64,000 nt of DNA, taken from contig OY761615.1 in the NCBI GenBank assembly GCA_963664845.1, positions 4,960,001 through 5,024,000 of the forward strand, in the 5' to 3' direction. This document shows positions 54,705 through 64,000 of the stretch, piece after piece (position 1 is the first letter of the stretch; each line of letters starts with the position of its first letter). The DNA comes from CAIYTF01 sp963664845 (lineage in GTDB: Bacteria; Bacteroidota; Ignavibacteria; Ignavibacteriales; Ignavibacteriaceae). Under the pieces are notes generated by a model. The model did not search any database. It worked only from the letters and a program-made list of their open reading frames with translations, and had not been told where the DNA came from. The translations under genes and the position numbers were made by a program.

Positions 54705-55619
54705 ATGAAAAAATATTTCGCAGCTTTCGTTGTTACTTTTCTTATTGTCGTTTTACTTTTTATACTGATTCCACACCAGCCGGAAAAGTTTATACCTATC
54801 CATTATGCAGCCCATTTTCTTCCTTCATTTGATCGTGATCTGTTGGTGGAACTTATATCCAGTCCTGATGGATCTGGTCAGCTCACTTTAACTCAACATC
54901 AACCATTCGAGATAACATGCCCTATTGATTATAATGGAAAAGATATTTTTCTTTGTTTTGAATCCAGTGCATTTTCTGAAGTATTTCTTCATCTGAATAA
55001 ACCGGCTTTTAAAATTGAACGCAAGCTTGATCCAGGTGAACTCAGGCAGTATTTTGACGTTTTTAGAATACTCGATGAAGGATGTGCCAAACCAAACACA
55101 TGTGCAAGTCTTGGAATGATTGACGGGATGCCCATTATGTTGGTTTATCAACGAAATGGCAATCAGGATACCAGTTGGTTGGAACCTCATAGTTGTAAAT
55201 CAGAAGCCAAAAAGGCTATTGCCAGTTTAATTGCACTCCTGCAGAACGATCAAAACAGCGTGGTTGAAGAAACCGCTGATGGTTTTTTAAGATATCTTGA
55301 TGGTGGCGGGTCAAGTATGAAAGTCCTGAATAAAAATCCACTTTGTGTAAGGATAATGCACAATCCCGAATATGACAGAAATACATCTGTCATTGATTTT
55401 TTGGAGACACTGCCAGCAACTGAAACCATTTTCCTGGATCTGACACATTATAATATGCGAAACTGTGATACGGTGGATGTTTCCTGGATAGCCAAAACTT
55501 TTGCAACAAAACATAAATCCATCCGCTGGATTCTTGATCCTGAAAAAACAAATAAGTTTAAAGGATTATCACCCAATCCATCATATCCATTGCAAACGGG
55601 CAGGGTACTTATAATATGA
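54705..55619 (+). CDS. Membrane-anchored protein of unknown function
   Basis: A protein of about 304 residues. I start it at ATG 54705, where the hydrophobic segment begins (MKKYFAAFVVTFLIVVLLF), although in-frame ATGs exist at 54657 and 54687. The rest is soluble and probably periplasmic, with a few cysteines (ITCPIDY, LDEGCAKPNTC, LEPHSCKS). No family recognised. The stop overlaps the next gene by 4 bp (ATGA). Confidence 0.75.
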   Translation: MKKYFAAFVVTFLIVVLLFILIPHQPEKFIPIHYAAHFLPSFDRDLLVELISSPDGSGQLTLTQHQPFEITCPIDYNGKDIFLCFESSAFSEVFLHLNKPAFKIERKLDPGELRQYFDVFRILDEGCAKPNTCASLGMIDGMPIMLVYQRNGNQDTSWLEPHSCKSEAKKAIASLIALLQNDQNSVVEETADGFLRYLDGGGSSMKVLNKNPLCVRIMHNPEYDRNTSVIDFLETLPATETIFLDLTHYNMRNCDTVDVSWIAKTFATKHKSIRWILDPEKTNKFKGLSPNPSYPLQTGRVLII

Positions 55620-57346
55620 AAAAACTGATAGCTGTATTTATCTTTCTTTTCCCAATATGGGCTTGCCTGGCGCAAACGAATTCTTCGTTGCAAGTTCTGG
55701 TGCTTACACCGCGGCAGGTTATCTATGATAAAAATTTTGAAAAGGAAATTACCAAACTGAATGATGAAATAATACGGGAAGCAAACCAAGCAAGCGCAAC
55801 ATTGAGTGGTCTCAATGGGAATGGCTTGTCAGAGAACCGGACTACCATGCGCAAAGGTGAAATTGCCTATTTGCAGAAAATGAATTTCTTTAAGGAGGCT
55901 ACCCACTTCGCTTTCAAGTATTTTATTTACAGTTGTTCGGGAAAATATTCTGACTGTTTAATAATTCCAAAAGAAATGACTTGCGATGGGACAGTAAATG
56001 AACTTAAACTAATTGCAGAGAAAGAACGGTTTCGCTATGTCATCAATTTCCCGGTAGTTGATTTTTTCCGGGAAGACAGTGCCAACAAGGCAAGAGTACG
56101 TCTTCAGCTTTACGATCAGTTTGCCAATTCTGTTTTGCTGGATAATACATTCATTGGACGGTGGGAAAATTCGGAATTAGTATTCCCCTGTAAGTCCGGA
56201 TCATTAACCTGTACAATACAAAATGCTGTGGCTCTGGCTATCCGAAATGCATATACAGTTATCCTTAAAAATGACACCACATCGCTTACAAAGAAAACGT
56301 TGGAGGACCAAAGAGCATTGGTGCTGATGAATAATTTCTACAGGAAACCGTATAACAAGAAACTTTTAAACGAAGTTTTGTCCGTAATAGACAAGAGATT
56401 TGAGATAAATTCTGTGTATCAATGTTTAATGAATGAATCAGAATCTAAATTTTTAGCATTCTATTCGGAAGAAAATTACAAAGAGGATAGCGATTCGCTG
56501 CCAGGTAAGACTGGTCCCAGAGAGGTAACTATAATTTCGGAAAAAGGGAGACTGGATACGTCTTTTTCTGAGACTTCAAACCAGATATATTTATATACAC
56601 TGGCGGGTATACTTCACAACAAAAAATGGTATATCAATAAATTTTTGGGCAATGTTTATAAGCTGGATGATATAGCATCAGCCCGTAAAAAGTATTTCAA
56701 TACTCTTCAGGATTCATACTTTTTTAAGGAATATTCTACAGAAATTAATCCGGATTTTTGGGAGACCTATTATTTTAAAAAGGTTAAAGATATTACGAAA
56801 GATTCTTCGTGGGCTGAGAACAGTAAGTCAGCCTGGTTCAGACAAATCGAAAGGGCAAACAGAGACTATATTGGGATGTATGAAATCGTTTCACACGAGT
56901 TGGCATGGTTAAAACAGAAAGAGTATAAAAAATTTGGTACTAAAATGCTCGATAAAATTTTCGCTCCCTTTTATAAAAAACTTGCTGAATATGATTCAGT
57001 TAGTTACAAAACTGATTCACTGGATTCAGAGCCAAAACGACTGGTTTATGCCAAACAAAAAGGAGTGATCATAAATCCTATAGTGATACCAAATGGTAAT
57101 GGTGACCGGATATTACATTACTTTGTCGGGTTTGCTGATTCAGTCTGCGTTTATGAATGGACTCGGTTTTTACCCACGCGCGTCAGTGGAGACCCTGATT
57201 CAGTAAAAGCTGTACTCAACAGACAAATAGGAGGCATAGCAGAATGGGATACAGAGGATTCCACACTGGATGATGAGAATTTCTGGAACACCTATGTCCT
57301 GGCCAAAGAGGAAAAGCAGTTCAAGTATTTGAAGAAAATGAAATGA
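55616..57346 (+). CDS. Exported protein of unknown function
   Basis: A 576-residue protein with signal peptide MKKLIAVFIFLFPIWACLAQ. The mature part mixes helices and strands, with no repeats and no sorting domain. Paired cysteines occur in YSCSGKYSDCLI and FPCKSGSLTC. No family recognised. It is coupled to the membrane-anchored protein just upstream, so the two probably work together outside the cytoplasm. Confidence 0.78.
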   Translation: MKKLIAVFIFLFPIWACLAQTNSSLQVLVLTPRQVIYDKNFEKEITKLNDEIIREANQASATLSGLNGNGLSENRTTMRKGEIAYLQKMNFFKEATHFAFKYFIYSCSGKYSDCLIIPKEMTCDGTVNELKLIAEKERFRYVINFPVVDFFREDSANKARVRLQLYDQFANSVLLDNTFIGRWENSELVFPCKSGSLTCTIQNAVALAIRNAYTVILKNDTTSLTKKTLEDQRALVLMNNFYRKPYNKKLLNEVLSVIDKRFEINSVYQCLMNESESKFLAFYSEENYKEDSDSLPGKTGPREVTIISEKGRLDTSFSETSNQIYLYTLAGILHNKKWYINKFLGNVYKLDDIASARKKYFNTLQDSYFFKEYSTEINPDFWETYYFKKVKDITKDSSWAENSKSAWFRQIERANRDYIGMYEIVSHELAWLKQKEYKKFGTKMLDKIFAPFYKKLAEYDSVSYKTDSLDSEPKRLVYAKQKGVIINPIVIPNGNGDRILHYFVGFADSVCVYEWTRFLPTRVSGDPDSVKAVLNRQIGGIAEWDTEDSTLDDENFWNTYVLAKEEKQFKYLKKMK

Positions 57347-57461
57347 CAGGGAGGTTGTTTTGTGTATAAAGGTCAATCAATGAATTCGTTTATGGGATTA
57401 TATCATAATGATCCCCGAAAACTAAACAGTCGGCGTCAGATGCGGCAAAGGATATAAGATT

Positions 57462-58775
57462 ATGAAAACAAGAATACTGTTCATGTTAATTGCAGTTCAG
57501 TTGCTGGCCGGGTGTAACGGTACCCGGGTGGTTACCGGATATTGGCACGGTACGATGGAAATGAATGAAAAGACCGTTGATGTTACTTTGGATCTGACTT
57601 CTCAAGTCGCTTCATTTTCAAGCAATGATCTGATGCTGCTTGATGAACCTATTTCAGATTTGAAAATATCAGGACGCGATATTTCCTTCAGGCTCAGGAT
57701 TGATGCGGAAATGTTGTTTGAAGGCAAATCGAATAATGACAGTATTTCCGGATTAGTTGCAATTCAAGGTATGCCGTCAAATTTGAAGATCAGTTTTATT
57801 TTGACGAAACGGGGAGATGGCATTCCTGACAGACCGTATTCAATTGAGAAACAAACGATTAAAAGCAAAGAGGCAAATCTTTCTGCCGAGCTATATGTTC
57901 CGAAATCGAAAAAGTTACATCCCGCACTAGTTTTGCTGCATGGTTCGTCAATGAATCTAAAAAGGGAATACGCATTTTATGCTGATTATTTTGCACGTAT
58001 GGGGTTCGAAGTTTTTATTTACGATAAAAGGGGCAATGGCGGTTCAACGGGGAATTACGGAACAGCTAGTTATACCGATCTTGCGGAAGATGCGATTGCC
58101 TGTCTGGAATTTCTGAAGAACCGGCCAAGTGTTGATGGAAAGAAAATTGGCTTATGGGGCTACAGCCAGGGAGCAACATTATTGCCTATGATAGCCTCGA
58201 TGACAGAAATACCATCTTTTCTCATAGCAAAATCACCGGAGTTCAATTCTGCAGCAGAAGGAGCGGCTTACTCGGACAGTTTGCAAATACTCAATCTTAC
58301 TCATTCTTCTGAAAATGCGCGCATTGTTGCCGAAAGCCACCGCATTGTTGCAAAAATGATCAGTAACGGCAGTGATTATCGCGAAGTGGAACTCTTTATT
58401 CGGCAAAATGCACAGAAACACGGATTTATGGATCAAACAGGGTTGTCTGCTACGGTAAGTATTAATAAAGCAGAGTTTGACGGTTACTATTGGAGAGGTC
58501 GTGCTCAGAATTTCTCCAACTATTGGGAAAATTTGTCCATCCCGACTTTGGCTCTGTTCGGTGAGGATGATGAATTGCTTAATGCTGTAAGAAATCAGGC
58601 GGATCTTAAAAAAACAAATAACAGAAGCATTACAACAGTGCTATTTAAGCAAGCCAACCATAATCTGAAAAAGACGTTCACCCCGGTCACTTACCCGGAT
58701 TTTGATTGGCCCAGATCGATCCCCGGATGCACGGATACAGTAGAAAAGTGGATAGCCCGGGAGGTGTTTAAATGA
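57462..58775 (+). CDS. Lipoprotein alpha/beta hydrolase
   Basis: A 437-residue lipoprotein (lipobox LLAGC, Cys18). Residues 25-120 form a beta-rich N-terminal part; an alpha/beta hydrolase fold follows from about 135: oxyanion segment LLHGSS, nucleophile Ser225 in GYSQG, acid in LFGEDDELL and a late His in QANHNLKKTF. It is likely an esterase or peptidase-like hydrolase on the periplasmic or outer face. The layout resembles S9-like hydrolases with an N-terminal lipocalin-type domain. Substrate unknown. Confidence 0.87.
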   Translation: MKTRILFMLIAVQLLAGCNGTRVVTGYWHGTMEMNEKTVDVTLDLTSQVASFSSNDLMLLDEPISDLKISGRDISFRLRIDAEMLFEGKSNNDSISGLVAIQGMPSNLKISFILTKRGDGIPDRPYSIEKQTIKSKEANLSAELYVPKSKKLHPALVLLHGSSMNLKREYAFYADYFARMGFEVFIYDKRGNGGSTGNYGTASYTDLAEDAIACLEFLKNRPSVDGKKIGLWGYSQGATLLPMIASMTEIPSFLIAKSPEFNSAAEGAAYSDSLQILNLTHSSENARIVAESHRIVAKMISNGSDYREVELFIRQNAQKHGFMDQTGLSATVSINKAEFDGYYWRGRAQNFSNYWENLSIPTLALFGEDDELLNAVRNQADLKKTNNRSITTVLFKQANHNLKKTFTPVTYPDFDWPRSIPGCTDTVEKWIAREVFK

Positions 58776-59168
58776 CACCATCTAAGAGCAGAGCAGTTAA
58801 TTAATAGGCTGGGGGATGCAATAACAATTTAGCATACACTCTAAGATCGATTTCGGTCCCAGCCAACATGTAGAACATGTATATCATTACTTCGGAGAAG
58901 GTTTGACGGTAAGTTTACCGACAATACCAACAGGAACAAAAATGGCTGAGGAAAACAAATGGATTGCTCCAGAGGCACGGACAGAGTGTTATAATGTTAT
59001 GTTGAATGGTATGATGATCAGACTCCTTAGGAGCAATGGAGCGAAGTGAAGTAGCGGCAGGTATTTATGGCTCGAAACAACGTCTATATATATATACAGA
59101 GATTTTTAAAACAATGAGCTTATAGAAGTTTTTGATTTAATAAAATATCCTTAGGAAGGGATTGGCTT
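58776..59168. other. Intergenic region before the T9SS cargo gene
   Basis: No gene supported. A 35-codon frame at 58942-59049 with AGGAAC upstream is too short to call. Confidence 0.35.
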
Positions 59169-60884
59169 ATGATTCGATCATCACGTATGTTATTTCTGCT
59201 TATTATTTTCTGTGCAGGTATAAACGTTCTTGCACAAGTCCCAGATTATATTCAGGCATACAGGAACGATTCTGCCGGAACAGTTAATGCCCTCCGGGAA
59301 GCAACATTTGGTGGCAATAACGTTCGTTCCCTGTTCTATAACAACGCTGAAATTGCCAGGTGGAAGTTGATGCCTTCAGGTGAATGGCCCATGGGCTCTG
59401 GTCATTCCTATTTGGATGGTTATACATTGCTGGTTGCTGCTGAAGTAACTGCTCCAGGAAATAACCAGGTTTTTCACACGGTGGTAACATCGTATCATGA
59501 GTATTATGATAAAGATACTATATCTGGGTTACAATGGGGATTTGCGCCGATACCCGGGTACTACAATTATTCCCATGGGCAGATTGCAATATCTACTGAT
59601 CCGGCTTCATGGCCGGCAGTATGGCCTGCAGCAATTAATCGAAGTTCCTTTGATGGTCATTGGCTGGGTTTTTTTGGTCGGGATGTTTTTTACCCATCTT
59701 TTGAAACGTTCTTCGTGATGGATGATTCAAAAGACTATGAGTTCACTCAATCACCGTATAAATTTTTTCCAATACTTTCAGATACGACGAGAGGTGGACT
59801 GGGAACACGTGTTGAAACGAGAATTATGCAATGGCAGGGTAAAACAATTGAAGATGCAGCTTATATCCTATATCAGATATTTAATATTTCTGATTTCGAT
59901 TACGCCAAGACCTGTTATGGTCTCTATATTGATCCCGGAGTGGGGGGGCCTGATGATTCGCAGGACGATGTGGCAAAAGGAAACAAATTTGAAGATATGG
60001 TGTATATGTATGACTATAATGGGCACGGATCGCCGGTGAACTGGAAAACCGGCTATATGGGGTGCGTATTGCTTCAGACGCCTTCCGATGCAACAAACGG
60101 TATTGATGATGATGACGATGGAATGATTGATGAAAAACAGGATGACGGTATTGACAACGATCATGACTGGAATGCCCTCACAGATGATGTAGGGATGGAT
60201 GGAATTGCCGGCACGCATGATCAGGGCGAGGGTGACGGCGTTCCAACTTTGGGCGAACCAAATTTTGATTATCTTGATTTTCATGAAGCAGATATGCTAG
60301 GCCTTACTTCACTCTCAATTTATCGTATGGTCGGAGGCGGCACCGGGGGCGGATGGCCCAAGGATGATGAAAGCATGTGGTTGAAAATGAAAAGCGGATT
60401 CACCGATACATCGATACAGAATGCCAATGTGGCGGTAGTAATGGCAACGGGGCCGTTCCTTTCAGAGAAATGGAAAACCAACAGGTTTACTTCGGCTCTC
60501 TTGTTTGGCGACACGCTTGCTGCATTACGTCTTACCAAATCTTTTTCGCAAAAGTTCTATGAAAGCAATTTTAATGCATCGCTCATCTCAGGTACCGGAA
60601 ATGATCATACCGCCACAGCACCTGACTTTGATCTTTATGATAATTATCCCAACCCGTTTAATCCATCAACCACCATTTCGTTTTCGCTTGCTCAATCCGG
60701 GCCTGTATCGTTAAGAATCTATGACACCCGCGGTGCGGAGGTTCGGATCCTCGTTAATGAAGCAATGAGTCAGGGGAAGCATACAGTAACCTTCGATGCC
60801 GGGTCGCTTGCGAGCGGTGTGTATTTTTATAAACTCCGTTCAGGGGAACAGGCGATGAGTAAAAAAATGATATTGGTGAAGTGA
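59169..60884 (+). CDS. Secreted T9SS cargo protein with Asp-rich calcium-like repeats
   Basis: A 571-residue protein with signal peptide MIRSSRMLFLLIIFCAGINV ending LAQ. A large unnamed N-terminal region, rich in Trp, Tyr and Gly, spans about 25-310. An Asp-rich stretch (NGIDDDDDGMIDEKQDDG ... DNDHDWN) like thrombospondin type 3 calcium sites lies at about 315-365. A T9SS sorting domain closes it (YDNYPNPFNPSTTISFSL to MSKKMILVK). GGAAGG precedes the ATG. Function unknown; this architecture recurs in Ignavibacteria-type genomes. Confidence 0.85.
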   Translation: MIRSSRMLFLLIIFCAGINVLAQVPDYIQAYRNDSAGTVNALREATFGGNNVRSLFYNNAEIARWKLMPSGEWPMGSGHSYLDGYTLLVAAEVTAPGNNQVFHTVVTSYHEYYDKDTISGLQWGFAPIPGYYNYSHGQIAISTDPASWPAVWPAAINRSSFDGHWLGFFGRDVFYPSFETFFVMDDSKDYEFTQSPYKFFPILSDTTRGGLGTRVETRIMQWQGKTIEDAAYILYQIFNISDFDYAKTCYGLYIDPGVGGPDDSQDDVAKGNKFEDMVYMYDYNGHGSPVNWKTGYMGCVLLQTPSDATNGIDDDDDGMIDEKQDDGIDNDHDWNALTDDVGMDGIAGTHDQGEGDGVPTLGEPNFDYLDFHEADMLGLTSLSIYRMVGGGTGGGWPKDDESMWLKMKSGFTDTSIQNANVAVVMATGPFLSEKWKTNRFTSALLFGDTLAALRLTKSFSQKFYESNFNASLISGTGNDHTATAPDFDLYDNYPNPFNPSTTISFSLAQSGPVSLRIYDTRGAEVRILVNEAMSQGKHTVTFDAGSLASGVYFYKLRSGEQAMSKKMILVK

Positions 60885-61621
60885 AACCGCAGATTGAACT
60901 GATTGTGGATGATTACATTGATCATAGAGGTAGGTGACTGAAAATCTGAGAACAAGATCGAAATTGTATGCCGGATTTTATCCAATATCAGGGTTTCACT
61001 ATTTGTAGGGTATAACCTTTAAATACATTTATTCAAATTCATCCTTGAATATGTTAAACTCAAATGAGCAAAGGCACGATGATGCGTATAATGTATAATT
61101 ATTAATAATGCCGGGTATAAACGATTGAGACAAAGAGAAGCGTTTCATACGATGTTACTCCCGGTACTTACAGGTGAAAGTATTAACTTAATAAAAATAT
61201 ATTCGATAATGCACGTAGAAGCACCAATTTCTCATTTCTCTTTCCAAAGATAGGAGATTTGGATTAGTCGATCTCAAAATTCTCCGTACTATTGTATTCT
61301 CTGCAATGGTTTCCATTTGCAACGATCCATGAGATATTGAGTACTTTTAACTCGCTTAGTATAATAATATAGTGAACATAAATGTGTGCCTGTAAAACGG
61401 CACAGCCAGTATGCTTTGGTCCATTCAATATCCGTCGGAATAGCCCATTATGGAGGGATGTAATTCAGAAGGAGTGAATATATATTATGGGAGGTTTGAT
61501 TTTCTCAGCATGATTGGGCGCTGTTATTTGTGTATTTAGTTTGATAAAGTTATGGTTATGTAAAGAGACAAATGTGTTTAAGCAGAATTGCTAATTTATT
61601 AACAGGAAATGGGAGGCTACG
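60885..61621. other. 737-bp intergenic region upstream of the chemoreceptor gene
   Basis: No gene seen. Just after the T9SS cargo gene there is a weak relative of the dispersed GCAGATTGAACTGATTG words. The remainder is A+T-rich and without clear structure; it must hold the chemoreceptor promoter. Confidence 0.4.
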
Positions 61622-63694
61622 ATGTTCAGGCAACGATTTCTCGATTTGAGTGTAAAGAAAAAGATTTTTTTTGGTTTTTTAACAGTGATCCTTCCCTTTG
61701 CGATTGTGGCGTATATCGCAATCAGCATTATAATACAAGCTTCAGACGGATTCTCCACCTATGGGCGGTGGGCCCGGAATGAAGACCGGACATCACGGCT
61801 TGAAACGCTTTTACTGAAAAGCAGGATAGCAGTAAACGATTATTTAATAAAGAAAAACGAATCCTCATCCTCATCCGCAAAATCCGAAATTGACAAAATG
61901 ATCGGGTTGGCCGGTGAAACCGTGACAACGATGCAGAATCCTCAACGTAAGAAACGCATGGAAAGTTTTGAGGCTAACGCGCGTCAATATCTTGCATCGT
62001 TCACTAATTTTGTAAATGATTTTCAATCAACCGGAACTATCAACAACGAACATTTTGGAAAGATGGATGCGCTTGGGGTGGAAATGACGCAGGTGATTGC
62101 GGAAATTCGGGCCACCTATAAAGGTGACCGGGAAAAAGCGGGTCCGGAAATTGAGGCCAGGAATAATAGCGGTGAAGTGCTAATAATTGTTCTCAGCATT
62201 GTGGCAGTGTTGTTGGGAATCCTTCTGGCATTCATCATCGGCAATCAGATCGTGAAACCCATTAAGCTGGTAGCTGCCCGTACGGAACAATTGAGAAGTG
62301 TATGTATAACAAATCTGGATAATGGACTTAATGCATTGGCACACGGGGATATGTCGGTGAAAGCAGCTTCCGGGACGCAACTGATGCGGCTGACGCAAAA
62401 AGATGAAGTTGGTGATCTTTCCAGAAGTGTTGATGGCATAATTGAGTTCACGCAGTCAGGGATTGACGCGTTTGAGAACACAAGGCGGGCGCTCAGTGAT
62501 TTGATGAATGAAACCGTTGGGCTGATCCACAAGGCAAAAAATGGGAAACTGGATACGCGCGGCAATACCGGTCAGTTCGAAGGTGTTTTTCGTGAACTGG
62601 TTGAAGGAATAAACCTAACACTAGACGCAGTAATTAATCCGATTAAAGAAGGCTCCGGAGTTCTAACTGAAATGGCACAGGGAGATCTGACGGTGAGGAT
62701 GAAGGGTGAATATAAAGGGGACCATCAGATAATAGCAAACAGCATAAACAGTTTGGCAGATTCGTTCAATCGTGCTTTATCCGAAATTTCAGCAGCGGTT
62801 CAGGCGGCTGCAAGTGCGGCAACGCAGATATCCTCAAGCTCGGAAGAAATGGCAGCCGGTGCACAGGAGCAAAACTCCCAGGCATCCGAAATTGCAAGTG
62901 CCGTGGAAGAGATGTCAAAGACCATTTTAGAGTCATCACAAAACACCGGGAATGCTGCTGAAAAGTCACGGTTGGCAAGTGAGAGCACAAAAATGGGTGC
63001 GCAGAAAATTGAAGAATCACAAAAGGGAATGGCCCGGATAGTAAACTCGACCAAAGAGACCGGAAGGATAATAACTTCGCTGGCGCAGAAGACTGATCAG
63101 ATTGGTGAAATTACACAGGTGATTGATGATATCGCGGACCAGACGAACCTGCTGGCACTGAATGCCGCAATTGAAGCTGCAAGAGCGGGCGAGCAAGGCA
63201 GAGGTTTTGCTGTTGTTGCTGATGAAGTGCGGAAACTGGCGGAACGGACAACCAAGGCAACCAAAGAAATTGCAGATACCATCAAAACGGTTCAGCGTGA
63301 GGCAAAGGAAGCTGACAAGTCCATGGAGGAAGCAGAAGAATCAGTTCAGGCAGGAATGGCACTGACTGAAGAAGTGGCAAAAGCACTGGTGCAGATAATG
63401 GAGATCAACAGTATTGTTTCAGATCTTGTCAATCAGATTGCAGCCACCAGTGAGGAACAATCATCAACGGCGGAACAGATAAGCAAAAACATTGATAATA
63501 TCAGCAGTGTTTCTCATGAATCGGCAACAGCAACAAGTGAAATAGCCCGTGCAACAGAAGATCTCAGCCGGTTAACCGATAATCTTCAGTCACTGATTGA
63601 CCGCTTTCTGCTTGATGACAGCAACCGCTCCGGAGGTGTTGTAAGGAATTCTCTCGTCGCGAGGAAAAGCAATAAGCCGGCGAGGCGTAGTTAG
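61622..63694 (+). CDS. Methyl-accepting chemotaxis protein
   Basis: A 690-residue transmembrane chemoreceptor. First membrane helix at about 15-38, a periplasmic four-helix domain (about 40-185), a second helix (VLIIVLSIVAVLLGILLAFI), HAMP-like linkers (about 215-385) and a long signalling coiled coil. The CheA/CheW-binding tip is QTNLLALNAAIEAARAGEQG followed by RGFAVVADEVRKLAERT. GGGAGG lies just before the ATG. The two HAMP-like blocks in the linker are longer than usual. The ligand is unknown; no che genes are within the window. Confidence 0.95.
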   Translation: MFRQRFLDLSVKKKIFFGFLTVILPFAIVAYIAISIIIQASDGFSTYGRWARNEDRTSRLETLLLKSRIAVNDYLIKKNESSSSSAKSEIDKMIGLAGETVTTMQNPQRKKRMESFEANARQYLASFTNFVNDFQSTGTINNEHFGKMDALGVEMTQVIAEIRATYKGDREKAGPEIEARNNSGEVLIIVLSIVAVLLGILLAFIIGNQIVKPIKLVAARTEQLRSVCITNLDNGLNALAHGDMSVKAASGTQLMRLTQKDEVGDLSRSVDGIIEFTQSGIDAFENTRRALSDLMNETVGLIHKAKNGKLDTRGNTGQFEGVFRELVEGINLTLDAVINPIKEGSGVLTEMAQGDLTVRMKGEYKGDHQIIANSINSLADSFNRALSEISAAVQAAASAATQISSSSEEMAAGAQEQNSQASEIASAVEEMSKTILESSQNTGNAAEKSRLASESTKMGAQKIEESQKGMARIVNSTKETGRIITSLAQKTDQIGEITQVIDDIADQTNLLALNAAIEAARAGEQGRGFAVVADEVRKLAERTTKATKEIADTIKTVQREAKEADKSMEEAEESVQAGMALTEEVAKALVQIMEINSIVSDLVNQIAATSEEQSSTAEQISKNIDNISSVSHESATATSEIARATEDLSRLTDNLQSLIDRFLLDDSNRSGGVVRNSLVARKSNKPARRS

Positions 63695-63766
63695 ATTCCA
63701 ATCAATGATCTTATAGCCAGAAATGGCGAAATATTTAACAAAGTGAAAAACGGACCCGCACTGTGG

Positions 63767-63861
63767 AGGCTGTCTCAAAAGGGTAAAATGGTACGCGGAT
63801 AACGCGGATTTGAACGAATTTCCACGGATAGAAATCAACTACTTAACTTTTAAGACAGCCT
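63767..63861. repeat. MITE-like inverted repeat AGGCTGTCTCAAAAGGG...
   Basis: AGGCTGTCTCAAAAGGG (63767-63783) faces AACTTTTAAGACAGCCT (63845-63861). The 60-bp interior carries GCGGATAACGCGGATTTGAACG and TTTCCACGGATAGAAATC, the dispersed word family seen near 5566, 39793 and 44864. No gene inside; nothing else is seen in 63695-63972. Confidence 0.65.
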
Positions 63862-63972
63862 GATGTGTCTTTTTTGTTCTGGCTTTTCCATGTTATGTGA
63901 AAATCCACACGATTGAAGACGTATGAAAAAGTGCGATCAGTGTTTTATTGTTCTTAACGAATAGGGGTTGTT

Positions 63973-64000
63973 ATGAGTTTTATAATGCTACAACAAACCG
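63973..64000 (+). CDS. Possible start of a gene cut by the window edge
   Basis: ATG at 63973 with AGGGG five bases upstream opens a frame MSFIMLQQT that runs to the window end. Too short to identify. Confidence 0.3.

Noticed and set aside
54705..57346. Assigning the two exported proteins to the radical SAM operon
   Set aside because: A gap of about 415 bp with a palindrome separates them from the cluster; kept only as a possible association.
58942..59049. 35-codon frame MAEENKWIAPEA...
   Set aside because: Too short, no family and no conserved context.

Overview
The window looks like a chromosomal segment of a Bacteroidota/Chlorobiota-type bacterium, most likely an Ignavibacteria-like lineage. 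The best evidence is three proteins that end in a type IX secretion (T9SS) sorting domain carrying the NYPNPFNPST-type motif (polygalacturonase near 43.1-44.7 kb, Cys-rich protein near 51.1-52.1 kb, secreted protein near 59.2-60.9 kb). A TonB-dependent receptor with a carboxypeptidase-regulatory N-terminal domain and the style of the lipoproteins and intergenic repeats agree. This assignment is inference; no rRNA or other marker gene lies in the window. No tRNA, rRNA or CRISPR array was recognised.

Layout. 0-4.5 kb is an accessory island: a GxxExxY nuclease-like gene, an array of about 110-130 bp inverted-repeat units, a frameshifted type I specificity subunit whose C-terminus runs into another copy of the repeat, and an intact type I methyltransferase with no restriction subunit in view. 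4.5-8.3 kb is housekeeping (trxB, folE, UbiA-family prenyltransferase, rnhB, yraN). 8.3-14.8 kb is a tightly overlapping minus-strand operon: a giant TPR plus three-AAA+ (CbxX/CfqX-type) ATPase, an ABC ATPase and an ABC-2-like membrane protein. 14.8-16.2 kb is a gene-free repeat field. 16.2-29.8 kb carries a methyltransferase, two multidomain histidine kinases, succinyl-CoA ligase alpha with a histone-H1-like tail, ndk, a Nudix hydrolase, a lipoprotein, Mrp and an exonuclease/GIY-YIG fusion. 30-35.9 kb is a five-gene MacAB-TolC-like efflux operon with two permeases. 36.4-44.7 kb has a TonB receptor, uracil-DNA glycosylase, Rel, RuvX and a T9SS polygalacturonase. 45.3-45.8 kb is a YefM-YoeB module whose toxin gene is frameshifted. 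46-49.9 kb holds a YARHG/DUF3160-like protein, a partner and an outer-membrane barrel protein.

The most novel part is 51.08-54.08 kb. A secreted protein with a twin-arginine-like leader has ten cysteines in 48 residues, then a fibronectin-like segment and a T9SS sorting domain. It is followed directly by a radical SAM/SPASM enzyme with a full set of cluster cysteines and a translationally coupled PqqD-like peptide-recognition protein. One or two tiny overlapping genes come next. I read this as a RiPP-type (ranthipeptide/sactipeptide-like) thioether maturation system acting on a cell-surface T9SS cargo rather than on a small free peptide. The downstream genes (54.7-60.9 kb) are exported proteins of unknown function, an alpha/beta-hydrolase lipoprotein and another T9SS cargo. 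An MCP chemoreceptor closes the window.

Single-base homopolymer frameshifts in hsdS and yoeB may be real inactivation or phase variation, or assembly errors; read data would decide.
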